DNA of 27,802 bases from DAOTVC01 sp034437215 (GTDB lineage Bacteria; Chloroflexota; Anaerolineae; B4-G1; SLSP01): NCBI GenBank assembly GCA_034437215.1, contig DAOTVC010000007.1, forward strand, positions 1 through 27,802, written 5' to 3'. Below the pieces are notes generated by a model. That model saw nothing but the letters and a program-made list of their open reading frames with translations, was not told the origin of the DNA and ran no database searches. Positions 1-7,468 of this stretch are shown in pieces. The first letter of the stretch is position 1. Every line of letters starts with the position of its first letter. Made by a program: the position numbers and the translations under genes.

Positions 1-737
1 AGCCCCCTGTTGACATTGGAGGGCAGCCAGGCATCCCGGAAGTAGGCAGCCGTGTAAGGAGAGTCGGGGCGCTTGGTATCGGTGAGCCAGAGGTCCGGGC
101 CCAGCGCCCCCATGAAGCGCATGAAACCATAGTCGTGCTCGCCGTTGTGGTAGTAACAGACACCCCGCACCCGGGAGCCGGCCTCGCCCCAGGGAAGCTC
201 TCCCCCCTCACCATTCGTGGGCACGAGGTTGGGAATGAGATAGCCGGAGATGAACATGTCAGAGGCGTAACGGAGCTCCGGCGAGACGTTGTCGAGGGCG
301 ACCACCTCCACCCGACAGCCCCGGTTCTGTGCGGCGGTCACCACGCGGCTGAAGTCGCCGTCCCCCGAGACCAGCAGCACCCGGTCCAGGTTCTGGGTCT
401 GCAGCATGAGATCGACTGCCATATCCAGGTCGGCGTTGGCCTTGCCGTAGCGCTTCCCCGACTCGTCCTCGTACCACTTGACCTCCTTGATGATAACCTT
501 GTACCCGAGATCGCGCAGGACGGCGTAGAAGCGGTTCACACCCTCCCGGTAGCCCTGGTCGTTGCCCGCCCGATCGGCGTCGTAGCTGACGTAGGCATTC
601 AGCCGCACCAGCTCCGCACCATCGCGACAGGCAAACTCTCGCAGCACGTCGTACTGCATACGGCTACCGCCACTACGATAGATGTTAGCGGTATCGACGT
701 AAACTCCAATTTTTGAACTTGAACTACAACTTATCAA
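1..737 (-). CDS. NYN-domain (LabA/DUF88-like) protein, 3' end outside window
   Basis: The visible 245 residues carry a PIN-like NYN fold of the LabA/DUF88 type, a family of predicted metal-dependent ribonucleases. I see the N-terminal acidic strand KIGVYVDTANIYR (D15), a central NADLDMAVDLML (D103, D105), and VSGDGDFSRVV (D126, D128), the usual acidic cluster. After about residue 165 comes a second region with DYGFMRFM, possibly a small beta domain. No ATG fits. The start is chosen as TTG at 737 because GGAG lies at 745-748, seven bases upstream, and the promoter at 774-801 fits a short leader. Residues 3-8 (SCSSSS) are encoded by a 6-nt repeat, so the true start could be slightly further in. 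The reading frame is open to base 1, so the C-terminus is missing. RNase activity is a family expectation, and the target is unknown. Confidence 0.82.
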   Translation of the reverse strand, partial: MISCSSSSKIGVYVDTANIYRSGGSRMQYDVLREFACRDGAELVRLNAYVSYDADRAGNDQGYREGVNRFYAVLRDLGYKVIIKEVKWYEDESGKRYGKANADLDMAVDLMLQTQNLDRVLLVSGDGDFSRVVTAAQNRGCRVEVVALDNVSPELRYASDMFISGYLIPNLVPTNGEGGELPWGEAGSRVRGVCYYHNGEHDYGFMRFMGALGPDLWLTDTKRPDSPYTAAYFRDAWLPSNVNRG

Positions 738-773
738 AGTGTTTCTCCACTAATTAAAGGTTTTAGCTTAATA

Positions 774-801
774 ATTATAAAGTAACGTGCGTGAAAGTCA
801 A
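774..801 (-). promoter_or_regulatory. Sigma70-type promoter for the NYN gene
   Basis: On the minus strand TTGACT (796-801) is followed after 16 bases by TATAAT (774-779). Transcription would start near 767, giving a leader of about 30 bases before the TTG start at 737. Confidence 0.6.
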
Positions 802-935
802 ACCGCGGACGAGTGTTAAGGCATGCGCGGCAAGCCGTAGGCTGCCGCCGGCAGCGGCGTCAGCGGGAAAAGCGGTAGACTGCGTAGAGGAAGTCGAGTT
901 CGCAGGCTCGACCCGGAACAGCATCGCGCAGGGGA
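802..935. other. Intergenic stretch between the two minus-strand genes
   Basis: No gene is supported here. It contains a short hairpin at 841-855 (GCTGCC, 3-base loop, GGCAGC) downstream of the 98-residue gene. There is no T-run, so it is at best a weak terminator or processing structure. Confidence 0.4.
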
Positions 936-1232
936 TTAGAAGAGGCTCTGGAGCAAGCGTATGAGCAGCGTTCCCACAAAGGGGATGACGCTCCCCGCGG
1001 CAAAGCAGGCGAGAGCCCACTCGTGGCGCTCCTTCACGTAGAGCAGGATGGCAAGCACCATATTGACGATGAACTGCAGCGCGCCAAGGCCCGCGGCGTA
1101 GAAGTTGAAGGTACTGCCACTGAGGGCCTCGACCCCCAAGAGGGCACCGGCAAGCCGGCCCCCGAGGGCCAGCAGCAGGAAGAGCGCACCGTTGATCAGG
1201 ATAGCCGATAGTAGAGGGGATCTCTCTTTCAT
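936..1232 (-). CDS. Small integral membrane protein, unknown function
   Basis: This is a 98-residue protein I do not recognise. Three hydrophobic segments are visible: about residues 8-32 (rich in L, A and G), 45-66 (a GLGALQFIVNMVLAILLY core), and 72-95. A short basic/acidic loop (VKERHEW) lies between the second and third. The layout resembles small inner-membrane proteins with no enzymatic motif. The start is well supported: AGGAGG lies ten bases before the ATG at 1232, and an extended -10 box lies about 30 bases further up. It is transcribed away from the FMN reductase, with a 200-base shared upstream region. No function is assigned. Confidence 0.75.
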   Translation of the reverse strand: MKERSPLLSAILINGALFLLLALGGRLAGALLGVEALSGSTFNFYAAGLGALQFIVNMVLAILLYVKERHEWALACFAAGSVIPFVGTLLIRLLQSLF

Positions 1233-1261
1233 TTTTTACCGAGCCTCCTATAATTTCTAAC

Positions 1262-1272
1262 ATTCTATCACA
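1262..1272 (-). promoter_or_regulatory. Extended -10 promoter for the 98-residue membrane protein
   Basis: The minus strand reads TGTGATAGAAT, that is TGA followed by TAGAAT (1262-1267). No good -35 is seen at the expected distance, as is common for extended -10 promoters. The predicted start near 1255 gives a leader of about 23 bases that contains the AGGAGG. Confidence 0.5.
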
Positions 1273-1385
1273 GGAAGCGCTACCGGATAGGGCCATCGCA
1301 TTTGACCTCTGGTCGCAGAAATACGGTCTAAAACCACCGCTTCAGCAGTGCACCAGATAACGCGATGGAAAAAGTTTTCTAAGTG

Positions 1386-1404
1386 CGATAGCCCTGCGCT
1401 ATCG
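1386..1404. promoter_or_regulatory. Inverted repeat just upstream of the FMN reductase
   Basis: CGATAGC, a 5-base spacer, then GCTATCG. This perfect 7-bp dyad lies about 30 bases before the start codon, so it could be an operator or a hairpin in the leader. No regulator gene is adjacent. Confidence 0.4.
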
Positions 1405-1433
1405 AATAGTCCATGAAGAGAGGAGGCATGAGC

Positions 1434-2012
1434 ATGGCGGAAGAGATTCACGTCCTGGGAATAGCGGGCAGTATACGGGAGGGGTCGTACAACAAGCGGC
1501 TACTCCATGCGGCGCGAGAGCTGCTGCCGGAAGGGATGCGCCTGGAGATCTACGAAGGGCTGGAGAAGATCCCGCCCTACAACGACGACGTGCGGAAAGT
1601 GGGCTATCCCGAGGTGGCACAGGAGTTCCGCGACCGCATTCGAGCCGCCGACGCCCTCCTCATCGCCACGCCGGAGTACAACTTCTCGGTACCCGGCGTT
1701 CTCAAGAACGCCATCGACTGGGCGTCACGCCCACCCGATCAGCCCTTCAACGGGAAGCCCACCGCCATCATGGGGGCCAGTCAGGGCTTCTTCGGCACGG
1801 CGAGGGCCCAGATGCATCTCCGCCAGATCTGCCTCTCGAACAACCAGTACGTCGTCAACAAACCCGAGGTGCTCCTTATGCGCGCGCAGGACGGCAAGTT
1901 CGACGAGGCGGGACGGTTGGTGGATGAGGCGGCGCGCCTCTTCCTGGGACAGCTGCTGGAGGAGCTGGCGCGCCTGACCCGCTGCCTGCGCAGTGAGGGC
2001 TGCGACTTATAA
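1434..2012 (+). CDS. NADPH-dependent FMN reductase / quinone reductase family
   Basis: A 192-residue flavodoxin-fold flavoprotein of the FMN_red (ChrR/azoreductase-like) family, which reduces FMN, quinones, azo dyes or metal ions with NAD(P)H in the cytoplasm. The phosphate-binding loop GSIREGSYN (residues 12-20) and the family signature TPEYNFSVPGVLKNAIDW (79-96) are both present, followed by GASQGFFGTARAQ, and the length is normal. The frame is open from an ATG at 1413, but AGGAGG (1421-1426) lies inside that extension and sits seven bases before ATG 1434, so 1434 is the better start. It is a single-gene unit, divergent from the membrane protein. Its physiological substrate cannot be read from the sequence. 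Confidence 0.9.
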   Translation: MAEEIHVLGIAGSIREGSYNKRLLHAARELLPEGMRLEIYEGLEKIPPYNDDVRKVGYPEVAQEFRDRIRAADALLIATPEYNFSVPGVLKNAIDWASRPPDQPFNGKPTAIMGASQGFFGTARAQMHLRQICLSNNQYVVNKPEVLLMRAQDGKFDEAGRLVDEAARLFLGQLLEELARLTRCLRSEGCDL

Positions 2013-2210
2013 TCGAGTGCTGTTTCGTGTGGTTGACGTAGTGGAAGTACTCGCTCACAGAGAAGATCTCCCTTTCCCCTTGATACCCTACCTGTCTCGT
2101 GTGGGCGCAAAAGACCCAACAAGACAGACAAATTATAGGCAATGATTCCACATAACACAAGCAGTTGAAGCGGATTCTGCCTCCGGCAGTGATAATCGAG
2201 ACGCTCTCTC

Positions 2211-2239
2211 TTGACAGGGGTGTGTGCCTGTTATACAAT
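2211..2239 (+). promoter_or_regulatory. Near-consensus sigma70-type promoter
   Basis: TTGACA (2211-2216), a spacer of exactly 17 bases, then TACAAT (2234-2239). It points toward the BMP gene, whose start is about 400 bases downstream. It would therefore make a long leader or transcribe something small inside the gap. Confidence 0.6.
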
Positions 2240-2296
2240 TTAGCTGTTCTTCCAAACAAGGTAAGGTTTCAGTAAGAAAACCTGGCGCGTCCACCT

Positions 2297-2312
2297 CAAC
2301 TCTCAAGAGTTG
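2297..2312. promoter_or_regulatory. 16-bp dyad, possible operator or leader hairpin
   Basis: CAACTCT, two bases, AGAGTTG. This 7-bp perfect inverted repeat lies 58 bases downstream of the -10 box at 2234-2239. Its size and symmetry fit a dimeric repressor site, but a leader hairpin is equally possible. Confidence 0.4.
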
Positions 2313-2642
2313 TTAAATTCAGGTTCAGAAGCTGGTGCCCGGAACGTACGAGAGAGCCGAGAGAGTTCTGCGTGACCTTTCATACGTTCTACAATCGCTG
2401 TATGTTTCGGAACCCAAGCAGATACCCAAATGTCAACACCTTCTATCACCGTCCTTTTTGGGGAATTCTTAAAGCTCCGCAGCATGCAACCAGAGTCCCT
2501 GGTAAGCAGACTCCCTGCCTTACAAGACCTTTTGCACCCACTTAAGGTGTCTATGGTACATGAGAGGAGGTGAGATCCCATCCCTTGCGCTTTTGTCTTC
2601 CGGCAGAGTCAGTCAGACCACAAACCTATCAGGAGGAGATAC

Positions 2643-3668
2643 ATGTTAAGTCGACGTTTAGGTTTACTGCTGTTACTGTTGTCCCTCGTCCTCGCCTCCC
2701 TGGGCTGCCAACCCCAAGCCGCAACCCCGGCAGAGGAGAGTGAAGAGAGCGACGTTCCCTTTGTCTACGCCGCTTTCGCCACACCCATCGAAGAGCCCTG
2801 GGACGGGGTCATCCACGAAGCGCTGCAGGAAGCTGCGGACGCAGGCAATATTCGCTACGAGTGGACGGACGATATCGGCTACGCGGGCGATATGGAGCGT
2901 GTGCTGCGCGAGGTCGCCGAACAGCAGGAGCCCGACATCATCTTCGGCGACGCCTTCGGCAATGAGGAGGCGGTGCGCCGTGTCGGGGCCGACTACCCCG
3001 AGATCGCCTTCGTCTTCGGTTCGGGCCTGGGCCCTGCTGACCCCAACGTCTCCGTCTTCGATAACTGGATCCACGAACCTGCCTACCTCTCCGGACTCAT
3101 CGCGGGCGGCGTCACCGAATCCAACGTCATCGGCGTCGTGGGCGGCTACCCCGTGCCCGAGGTCAACCGGATTACCAACGCCTTCATCGACGGCGTGAAG
3201 GAGGTCAACCCCGAGGCTCAGGTCCTCGTCACCTTCATCAACAGCTGGTTCGATCCGGCGGCCGCGAAGGAAGCGGCCTTGGCCCAGGTCGATGCGGGCG
3301 CCGACGTCCTCTTCGCCGAGCGCTTCGGCGTCATCGAAGCGGCGGTGGAGAACGACATCTACACCTTCGGCAACATGAGCGACCAGTACGAGCTGGGACC
3401 CGATCACGTCCTCACCGGCCCCGTCTGGGACATGGGCCCCACGGTCGATTACGTCATCAAGACCGTCAACGCCGGCGCCTACACCGCCCAGGACCTGAAA
3501 GACTTCAGCATGATGGCAAAGGGCGGCTCCAGCCTGGCTCCGTATCACGGGATGGAGGACGTGATCCCCGACGACGTGCTGGAGCTGGTGGAGCAGAGAG
3601 AGCAGGAGATTCGGGACGGTCTCTTCCGCGTCAATATCGACGAGGAAGTCCCCGCCAGTTCCCAGTAG
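2643..3668 (+). CDS. BMP-family ABC transporter substrate-binding lipoprotein
   Basis: A 341-residue periplasmic-binding-like lipoprotein of the BMP/PnrA group, which delivers nucleosides or related bases to an ABC importer. An N-terminal signal peptide (basic SRR, a leucine-rich core at residues 8-17) ends in ASLGC, with Cys22 as the lipidation site. The -3 residue Ser is slightly unusual. The body shows family features: PDIIFGDAFGNEEAVR, EPAYLSGLIAGG, and VGGYPVPEVNRITNAFIDG. AGGAGG lies six bases before the ATG. The matching ATPase and two permeases follow, which supports the call strongly. The N-terminal GxGDxxFN motif of PnrA is not seen (AAFATPIEEPWDG instead), so the ligand may differ. 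Neighbouring catabolic genes point to a purine or pyrimidine compound. Confidence 0.9.
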   Translation: MLSRRLGLLLLLLSLVLASLGCQPQAATPAEESEESDVPFVYAAFATPIEEPWDGVIHEALQEAADAGNIRYEWTDDIGYAGDMERVLREVAEQQEPDIIFGDAFGNEEAVRRVGADYPEIAFVFGSGLGPADPNVSVFDNWIHEPAYLSGLIAGGVTESNVIGVVGGYPVPEVNRITNAFIDGVKEVNPEAQVLVTFINSWFDPAAAKEAALAQVDAGADVLFAERFGVIEAAVENDIYTFGNMSDQYELGPDHVLTGPVWDMGPTVDYVIKTVNAGAYTAQDLKDFSMMAKGGSSLAPYHGMEDVIPDDVLELVEQREQEIRDGLFRVNIDEEVPASSQ

Positions 3669-3764
3669 CCTTCAGGGGTCTTTTGGGTTTCGCCGGGTGG
3701 TGGGGTGAGAAGCTCTAAAACTAGCCCCAATGGCTGCTGCGGTGGGGCGTACCAGACCTTTCCT

Positions 3765-3783
3765 GCGTTGTGGCAGGCAACGC
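3765..3783. repeat. Small hairpin downstream of the BMP gene
   Basis: GCGTTG, a 7-base loop, CAACGC. It is one of two hairpins in the gap between the binding-protein gene and the ATPase gene, and has no T-run. Confidence 0.3.
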
Positions 3784-3873
3784 GTGGCACATGGCCCGGT
3801 TGTATCCTGCGAAATCTTGGAGAGCCTAGCCTTCAGGAGCACTGTTGCTGGAACAGAATAGCCATTGATTAGA

Positions 3874-3915
3874 GGCAAGACCTGAAGGGTCCTCGAGGAC
3901 CCTTCAGGTCTTGCC
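3874..3915. repeat. Perfect 42-bp palindrome (REP-like), possible attenuator
   Basis: Bases 3874-3894 are the exact reverse complement of 3895-3915. The arms are 21 bp with no mismatch, begin GGCAAGACCTGAAGGGTC, and meet at CTCGAG. The structure ends six bases before the AGGAGG of the ATPase gene. In binding-protein transporters such hairpins often keep the upstream binding-protein mRNA more abundant than the ATPase and permease mRNA; that role here is inference. Confidence 0.85.
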
Positions 3916-3931
3916 CCCTGCAGGAGGCTGC

Positions 3932-5428
3932 ATGCATATCGTTGAGATGCACGGTATCACCAAACGCTTCGGTGCCGTCACCGCCAACGCCGGCGTCGAC
4001 TTCGACCTCCGCCCCGGCGAGATCCACGCTCTGCTGGGTGAAAATGGCGCGGGCAAGACGACGCTGATGCGCATCCTCTACGGACTCTACCGTCAGGATG
4101 AAGGCGAGATCCTCATCAATGATGAGCACGTGGAGATTCACTCACCCCGCGACGCCATCGCCCACGGCGTGGGCATGGTCACGCAGCACTTCGCCCTCGT
4201 CCCGCCGCTGAGCGTGGCGGAGAACGTCGTCCTCGGCTTTACACCCGGCTTCCGGATGCAGCGGGCGGAGATCGAAGAGCGGGTCGGCGCCGCCGCCGGA
4301 CGTTTTGAACTCGACGTCGTCCCCAGTGCGATCGTGCGCCACCTCTCGGTAGGTGAGAAACAACGCGTCGAGATCCTCAAGGCCCTCTACCGTGACGCCC
4401 GCATCCTCATCCTCGACGAGCCGACGGCGGTCCTAATCCCTCAGGAGGTGGAGCTCCTCTTCAGCACCCTGAGGCGGCTCTGCGCCGACGGGCTCTCCCT
4501 CATCTTCATCAGCCACAAACTCGACGAGGTCATGGCGATCACCGACCGGGTGACGGTCCTGCGCGATGGGCGGGTGGTGGGCACGGTCTCGACCGCCGAG
4601 GTGACGCAGAACGAGCTGGCCCGCATGATGGTGGGGCGCGAGACCTTCGGCGTGACCCGGCAGGAGAAGAAGGTCGCGGGCGCACCGGCCCTGGAGCTGG
4701 TCCGGCTCTCCGCCGAGGACGACCAGGGGCTTCCGGCTCTGAAGGAGATCTCTCTCACCGTCCACGGAGGGGAGATTCTGGGCATCGCCGGCGTGGGAGG
4801 AAACGGTCAGACGGAGCTCGCCGAGGTCCTCAGCGGCATTCGCCAGCCCTCCCAGGGGCAGATGCGAATGGGAGGTCTCGACCTGACGGGAGCGCCCCCC
4901 GCGGCCCTCAACGCTGCCGGGCTGGGACGCATCCCCGAGGACCGTCACGAGGGCGTGGTCGGCGAGCTCACCGTGGCGGAGAACCTGGCTCTGGAGCACC
5001 TGGAGGAGTTCAGCCACAATGGAACGCTGGACCGGCAGGCTATCCAGCGCAACGCCCAGGCCCTCATCGCACAGTTCCAGATCAAGGCCCGGCCCACGGA
5101 CCCCGTGCGCACCCTCTCGGGCGGCAACATGCAGAAGGTCCTGCTGGCGCGGGTCCTCGCGCGAGAGCCGAAGGTCGTCATCGCTCCGCAGCCGACGCGC
5201 GGACTCGACGTGAGCGCGACGGACTACGTGCGGGAACAGCTGCTCGCACAGCGCGAGCGCGGCGCGGGCGTGCTCCTTATCTCCGAGGATTTGGACGAGA
5301 TCCTGGCCCTCTCCGACCGCATCGCAGTCATCTACGAGGGGGAGATCGTCGGCGTGCTGCCGGCACAGGAGACCGACGTTGAACGTCTGGGATTGATGAT
5401 GTCGGGCGCCGTAAAGGAGAGGCCCTAG
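3932..5428 (+). CDS. Nucleoside/sugar-type ABC transporter ATPase (two nucleotide-binding domains)
   Basis: A 498-residue tandem ATPase of the RbsA/YufO (BMP transporter) type, which powers uptake through the two following permeases. Domain 1 is complete: Walker A GENGAGKTT (36-44), signature LSVGEKQR (from 138), Walker B LILDEP with D162 and E163. Domain 2 is degenerate: the Walker A position reads GVGGNGQTE (about 287) with Gln for Lys, the signature LSGGNMQKV is kept, and the Walker B region reads IAPQPTRGLDV with Gln in the catalytic Glu position. These changes are normal for the family. ATG 3932 is chosen because AGGAGG (3922-3927) precedes it; an in-frame ATG at 3911 lies inside the palindrome. 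Its stop abuts the next start. Confidence 0.93.
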   Translation: MHIVEMHGITKRFGAVTANAGVDFDLRPGEIHALLGENGAGKTTLMRILYGLYRQDEGEILINDEHVEIHSPRDAIAHGVGMVTQHFALVPPLSVAENVVLGFTPGFRMQRAEIEERVGAAAGRFELDVVPSAIVRHLSVGEKQRVEILKALYRDARILILDEPTAVLIPQEVELLFSTLRRLCADGLSLIFISHKLDEVMAITDRVTVLRDGRVVGTVSTAEVTQNELARMMVGRETFGVTRQEKKVAGAPALELVRLSAEDDQGLPALKEISLTVHGGEILGIAGVGGNGQTELAEVLSGIRQPSQGQMRMGGLDLTGAPPAALNAAGLGRIPEDRHEGVVGELTVAENLALEHLEEFSHNGTLDRQAIQRNAQALIAQFQIKARPTDPVRTLSGGNMQKVLLARVLAREPKVVIAPQPTRGLDVSATDYVREQLLAQRERGAGVLLISEDLDEILALSDRIAVIYEGEIVGVLPAQETDVERLGLMMSGAVKERP

Positions 5429-6502
5429 ATGACAACAACAAAACCTAAGCTCGTCTTCGAGAAGGTGACGGTGGCGCCCCTCTGGAAGCGCACCCTCGTC
5501 CTGCTCCTGGCCCTGTTCGTGACCTTCCTGGTAACCTCGGGGCTGATCATCATCGGCGGGGCCAACCCCCTGGAGGCCTTCTACTACCTCCTCGTGGCGC
5601 CCCTCTCCAACCGCATGGGAGCTCTGGAGGTGCTGGTGAAGACCACGCCCCTGCTCCTGGCGGGCGTGGCGGTGACCTTCGCCTTCACCGCAGGCTACTA
5701 CAACATCGGCGCAGAGGGGCAGCTCTTCGCGGGCGCCATCGCTGCGGCCTGGCTGGGGGTGGGGCTGGAGGGCTTCCCGGCGGTCGTGGCGATACCGCTG
5801 ATGCTCTTGGGCGGCTTCGTGGCGGGCATGGGCTGGGCGCTGATCCCCGCGCTGTTGCGCGTGAAGTGGGCCGTGGACGAGGTGGTGACGACGCTGCTCC
5901 TCAACTCGGTCATGGGCTACATCGTGAGCGCCCTGCTCAACGGCCCCTGGCGCGACCCGGCGTCGGGCTGGCCCCAGTCGCCGGAGATCGCACCCGCCGC
6001 GCAGTTCCCCAAGCTGATCGCCCGCTCGCGCTTAAACCTCGGCTTCGTCATCGCTCTGCTCACCGTGCTGGTGCTCTGGTTCGTGACGACGCGCACCGGT
6101 TTCGGGCTGAAGATGCGCGCCGTGGGGCTGGGCAAGAAGGCAGCACGCTTCGCCGGGGTCCCCGTCGAGCGCACCATCCTCATCGCCGCCCTCATCAGCG
6201 GTGGCCTTGCCGGCATCGTCGGCGTCGCCGAGGTGGCGGGCATCCAGTACCACCTCATCGGCGACCTCTCGCCGGGCTACGGCTACACCGGCATCATCAT
6301 CGCCACCCTCGGGGGGCTGAACGCCTTCGGGGTGGCGGGCGCGGCGCTCTTCTTCGGACTCGTGGACACGGGAGCGCAGACGGTGAGCCGCGTGCTGGGC
6401 GTGCCCGTCTACCTGGGGGAGGTGACCCAGGCCGCCATGCTGCTGATCACGCTGGGGATGCTCCTCCTACAACGCTATCACATTCGCATCCGGAGGGACT
6501 GA
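5429..6502 (+). CDS. ABC transporter permease (BPD_transp_2, YufP-like)
   Basis: A 357-residue membrane permease of the branched-chain amino acid/ribose/nucleoside (BPD_transp_2) class. There is a charged N-terminus, a first membrane helix at about residues 25-48, then a run of hydrophobic segments. The family loop AGYYNIGAEGQLFAGA lies near residues 85-100, and GLKMRAVGLGKKAARFAGV near 223-242 is the coupling region that contacts the ATPase. The start directly follows the ATPase stop (TAG then ATG), with AAGGAGAGG upstream inside the ATPase gene, so translation is probably coupled. It forms a heterodimeric channel with the next gene product. Substrate is inferred from context only. Confidence 0.92.
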   Translation: MTTTKPKLVFEKVTVAPLWKRTLVLLLALFVTFLVTSGLIIIGGANPLEAFYYLLVAPLSNRMGALEVLVKTTPLLLAGVAVTFAFTAGYYNIGAEGQLFAGAIAAAWLGVGLEGFPAVVAIPLMLLGGFVAGMGWALIPALLRVKWAVDEVVTTLLLNSVMGYIVSALLNGPWRDPASGWPQSPEIAPAAQFPKLIARSRLNLGFVIALLTVLVLWFVTTRTGFGLKMRAVGLGKKAARFAGVPVERTILIAALISGGLAGIVGVAEVAGIQYHLIGDLSPGYGYTGIIIATLGGLNAFGVAGAALFFGLVDTGAQTVSRVLGVPVYLGEVTQAAMLLITLGMLLLQRYHIRIRRD

Positions 6503-7422
6503 TGGCTATCTTCCTGGTCAACCTCATCGCTGCGACGCTCCGCGTCGCCACCCCCATCCTGCTCGCCGCCATCGGGGAGACCTACTCGGAGCGGGCGGGC
6601 ATCCTCAACCTGGGCATCGAGGGGACGATGTTCTTCGGCGCCTTCGTCGGCTTCATCATCGGTGACCTGACGGGCTCCCTCTGGACAGGGCTCTTCGTCG
6701 CCATCCTCAGCGGCATGCTCGCGGGCCTGCTCATGGCGTTCCTGACGGTCACGCTGGGCGTCAACCAGCACGTCGCGGGGCTGGGTATCACGCTTCTCCT
6801 GAGCGGGCTGGCCCTCTTCGGCTTCCGGCTCCGCTACGGCGGACGCTCCACCCCCCCCTCCATCGACCCCTTCGGACAGCTCTCCCCCTTCGCGGGGGTA
6901 CCGGTGCTGGAGACGATCTTCAAGCAATATCTGCTGACCTACCTGGCCTTCCTGGTGATCGTGCCCCTGGCGTGGTGGATCCTCTACCACACGAGCTTCG
7001 GGCTGAAGATCCGCGCGGTGGGGGAGAATCCGGAGGCAGCGGACGCAGCGGGCGTGAACGTCTTCCGCATCCGCTACGTGGCGCTCGTCCTCGGCGGGGG
7101 ACTGATGGCGGCGGGCGGCGCCTTCCTCTCGCTGGCGCAGCTGGGCGCCTTCACCCACGGTATCATCGCCGGGCGGGGCTGGGTCGCCATCGCCATCGTG
7201 ATCTTCGGCAACTGGGACCCCCTCAAAGTCATGGGGGGCGCGCTCATCTTCGGCGGCACCTACGCCCTGCAGCTCCGTCTGCAGGCGATGGGGTTGGAGC
7301 TGCCCATCCCCTACGAGACCTTCCTGGCGCTGCCCTACGTGGTGACCATCATCGCGCTGGTCATCGCAGGGCGCAACGCCTCCTACCCGGCGGCGCTCCT
7401 CAAACCCTACCGGCGGGAGTAG
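6502..7422 (+). CDS. ABC transporter permease (BPD_transp_2, YufQ-like)
   Basis: The second permease, 306 residues, is typically shorter than its partner. The diagnostic loop ERAGILNLGIEG is at residues 30-41 and the coupling segment FGLKIRAVGENPEAADAAGV is near 167-186. Eight or more hydrophobic stretches are visible. Its ATG overlaps the upstream stop by one base (TGATG), with GGAGGG upstream. The open frame extends about 640 bases further upstream through the previous permease, but that part is out of phase with a real gene and Arg/His-rich, so it is not coding. The gap to the molybdenum enzyme gene is only 46 bases, which places transport and catabolism in one operon. Confidence 0.92.
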   Translation: MAIFLVNLIAATLRVATPILLAAIGETYSERAGILNLGIEGTMFFGAFVGFIIGDLTGSLWTGLFVAILSGMLAGLLMAFLTVTLGVNQHVAGLGITLLLSGLALFGFRLRYGGRSTPPSIDPFGQLSPFAGVPVLETIFKQYLLTYLAFLVIVPLAWWILYHTSFGLKIRAVGENPEAADAAGVNVFRIRYVALVLGGGLMAAGGAFLSLAQLGAFTHGIIAGRGWVAIAIVIFGNWDPLKVMGGALIFGGTYALQLRLQAMGLELPIPYETFLALPYVVTIIALVIAGRNASYPAALLKPYRRE

Positions 7423-7468
7423 AGCCCCAATACTATTGACGCTTCGATCAGAGAGAAGAGAGGACTTC

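Larger units (their letters stand above)
2013..2642. other. 630-base intergenic region with promoter, dyad and possible gene debris
   Basis: No full gene is supported, and the base composition is lower in GC than the flanking genes. It holds a strong promoter (2211-2239), a small hairpin near 2264-2282 (AGGTTT...AAACCT), a dyad (2297-2312), and protein-like pieces in two plus frames. The first piece runs from about 2316 to 2474 with helical character (YERAERVLRDLSYVLQSL). The second is 2430-2573 (47 codons, with ESLVSRLPALQDLLHPLKV) and lacks a ribosome-binding site. The pieces could be a frameshifted remnant or chance. The last bases carry AGGAGG (2631-2636) for the next gene. I searched by eye for a purine riboswitch core and did not find one. 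Confidence 0.5.

Noticed and set aside
135..716. 193-codon plus-strand frame over the NYN gene
   Set aside because: The minus strand has a promoter, ribosome-binding site and NYN catalytic motifs; the plus frame has none.
775..1296. 173-codon minus-strand frame around the small membrane protein
   Set aside because: It crosses the promoter of the NYN gene and the ribosome-binding site of the 98-residue gene in a different phase.
2303..2581. 92-codon minus-strand frame in the long intergenic region
   Set aside because: It has no clear ribosome-binding site and no recognisable motif; it is antisense to equally weak plus-strand pieces.
2240..2642. Purine-type riboswitch in front of the nucleobase operon
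   Set aside because: I could not find the conserved three-way-junction core or the characteristic loop sequences; only small unrelated hairpins are visible.
5866..6501. Upstream extension of the second permease frame
   Set aside because: It overlaps a real permease in another phase and translates to an Arg/His-rich string. The true start at 6502 has a ribosome-binding site and family N-terminus.
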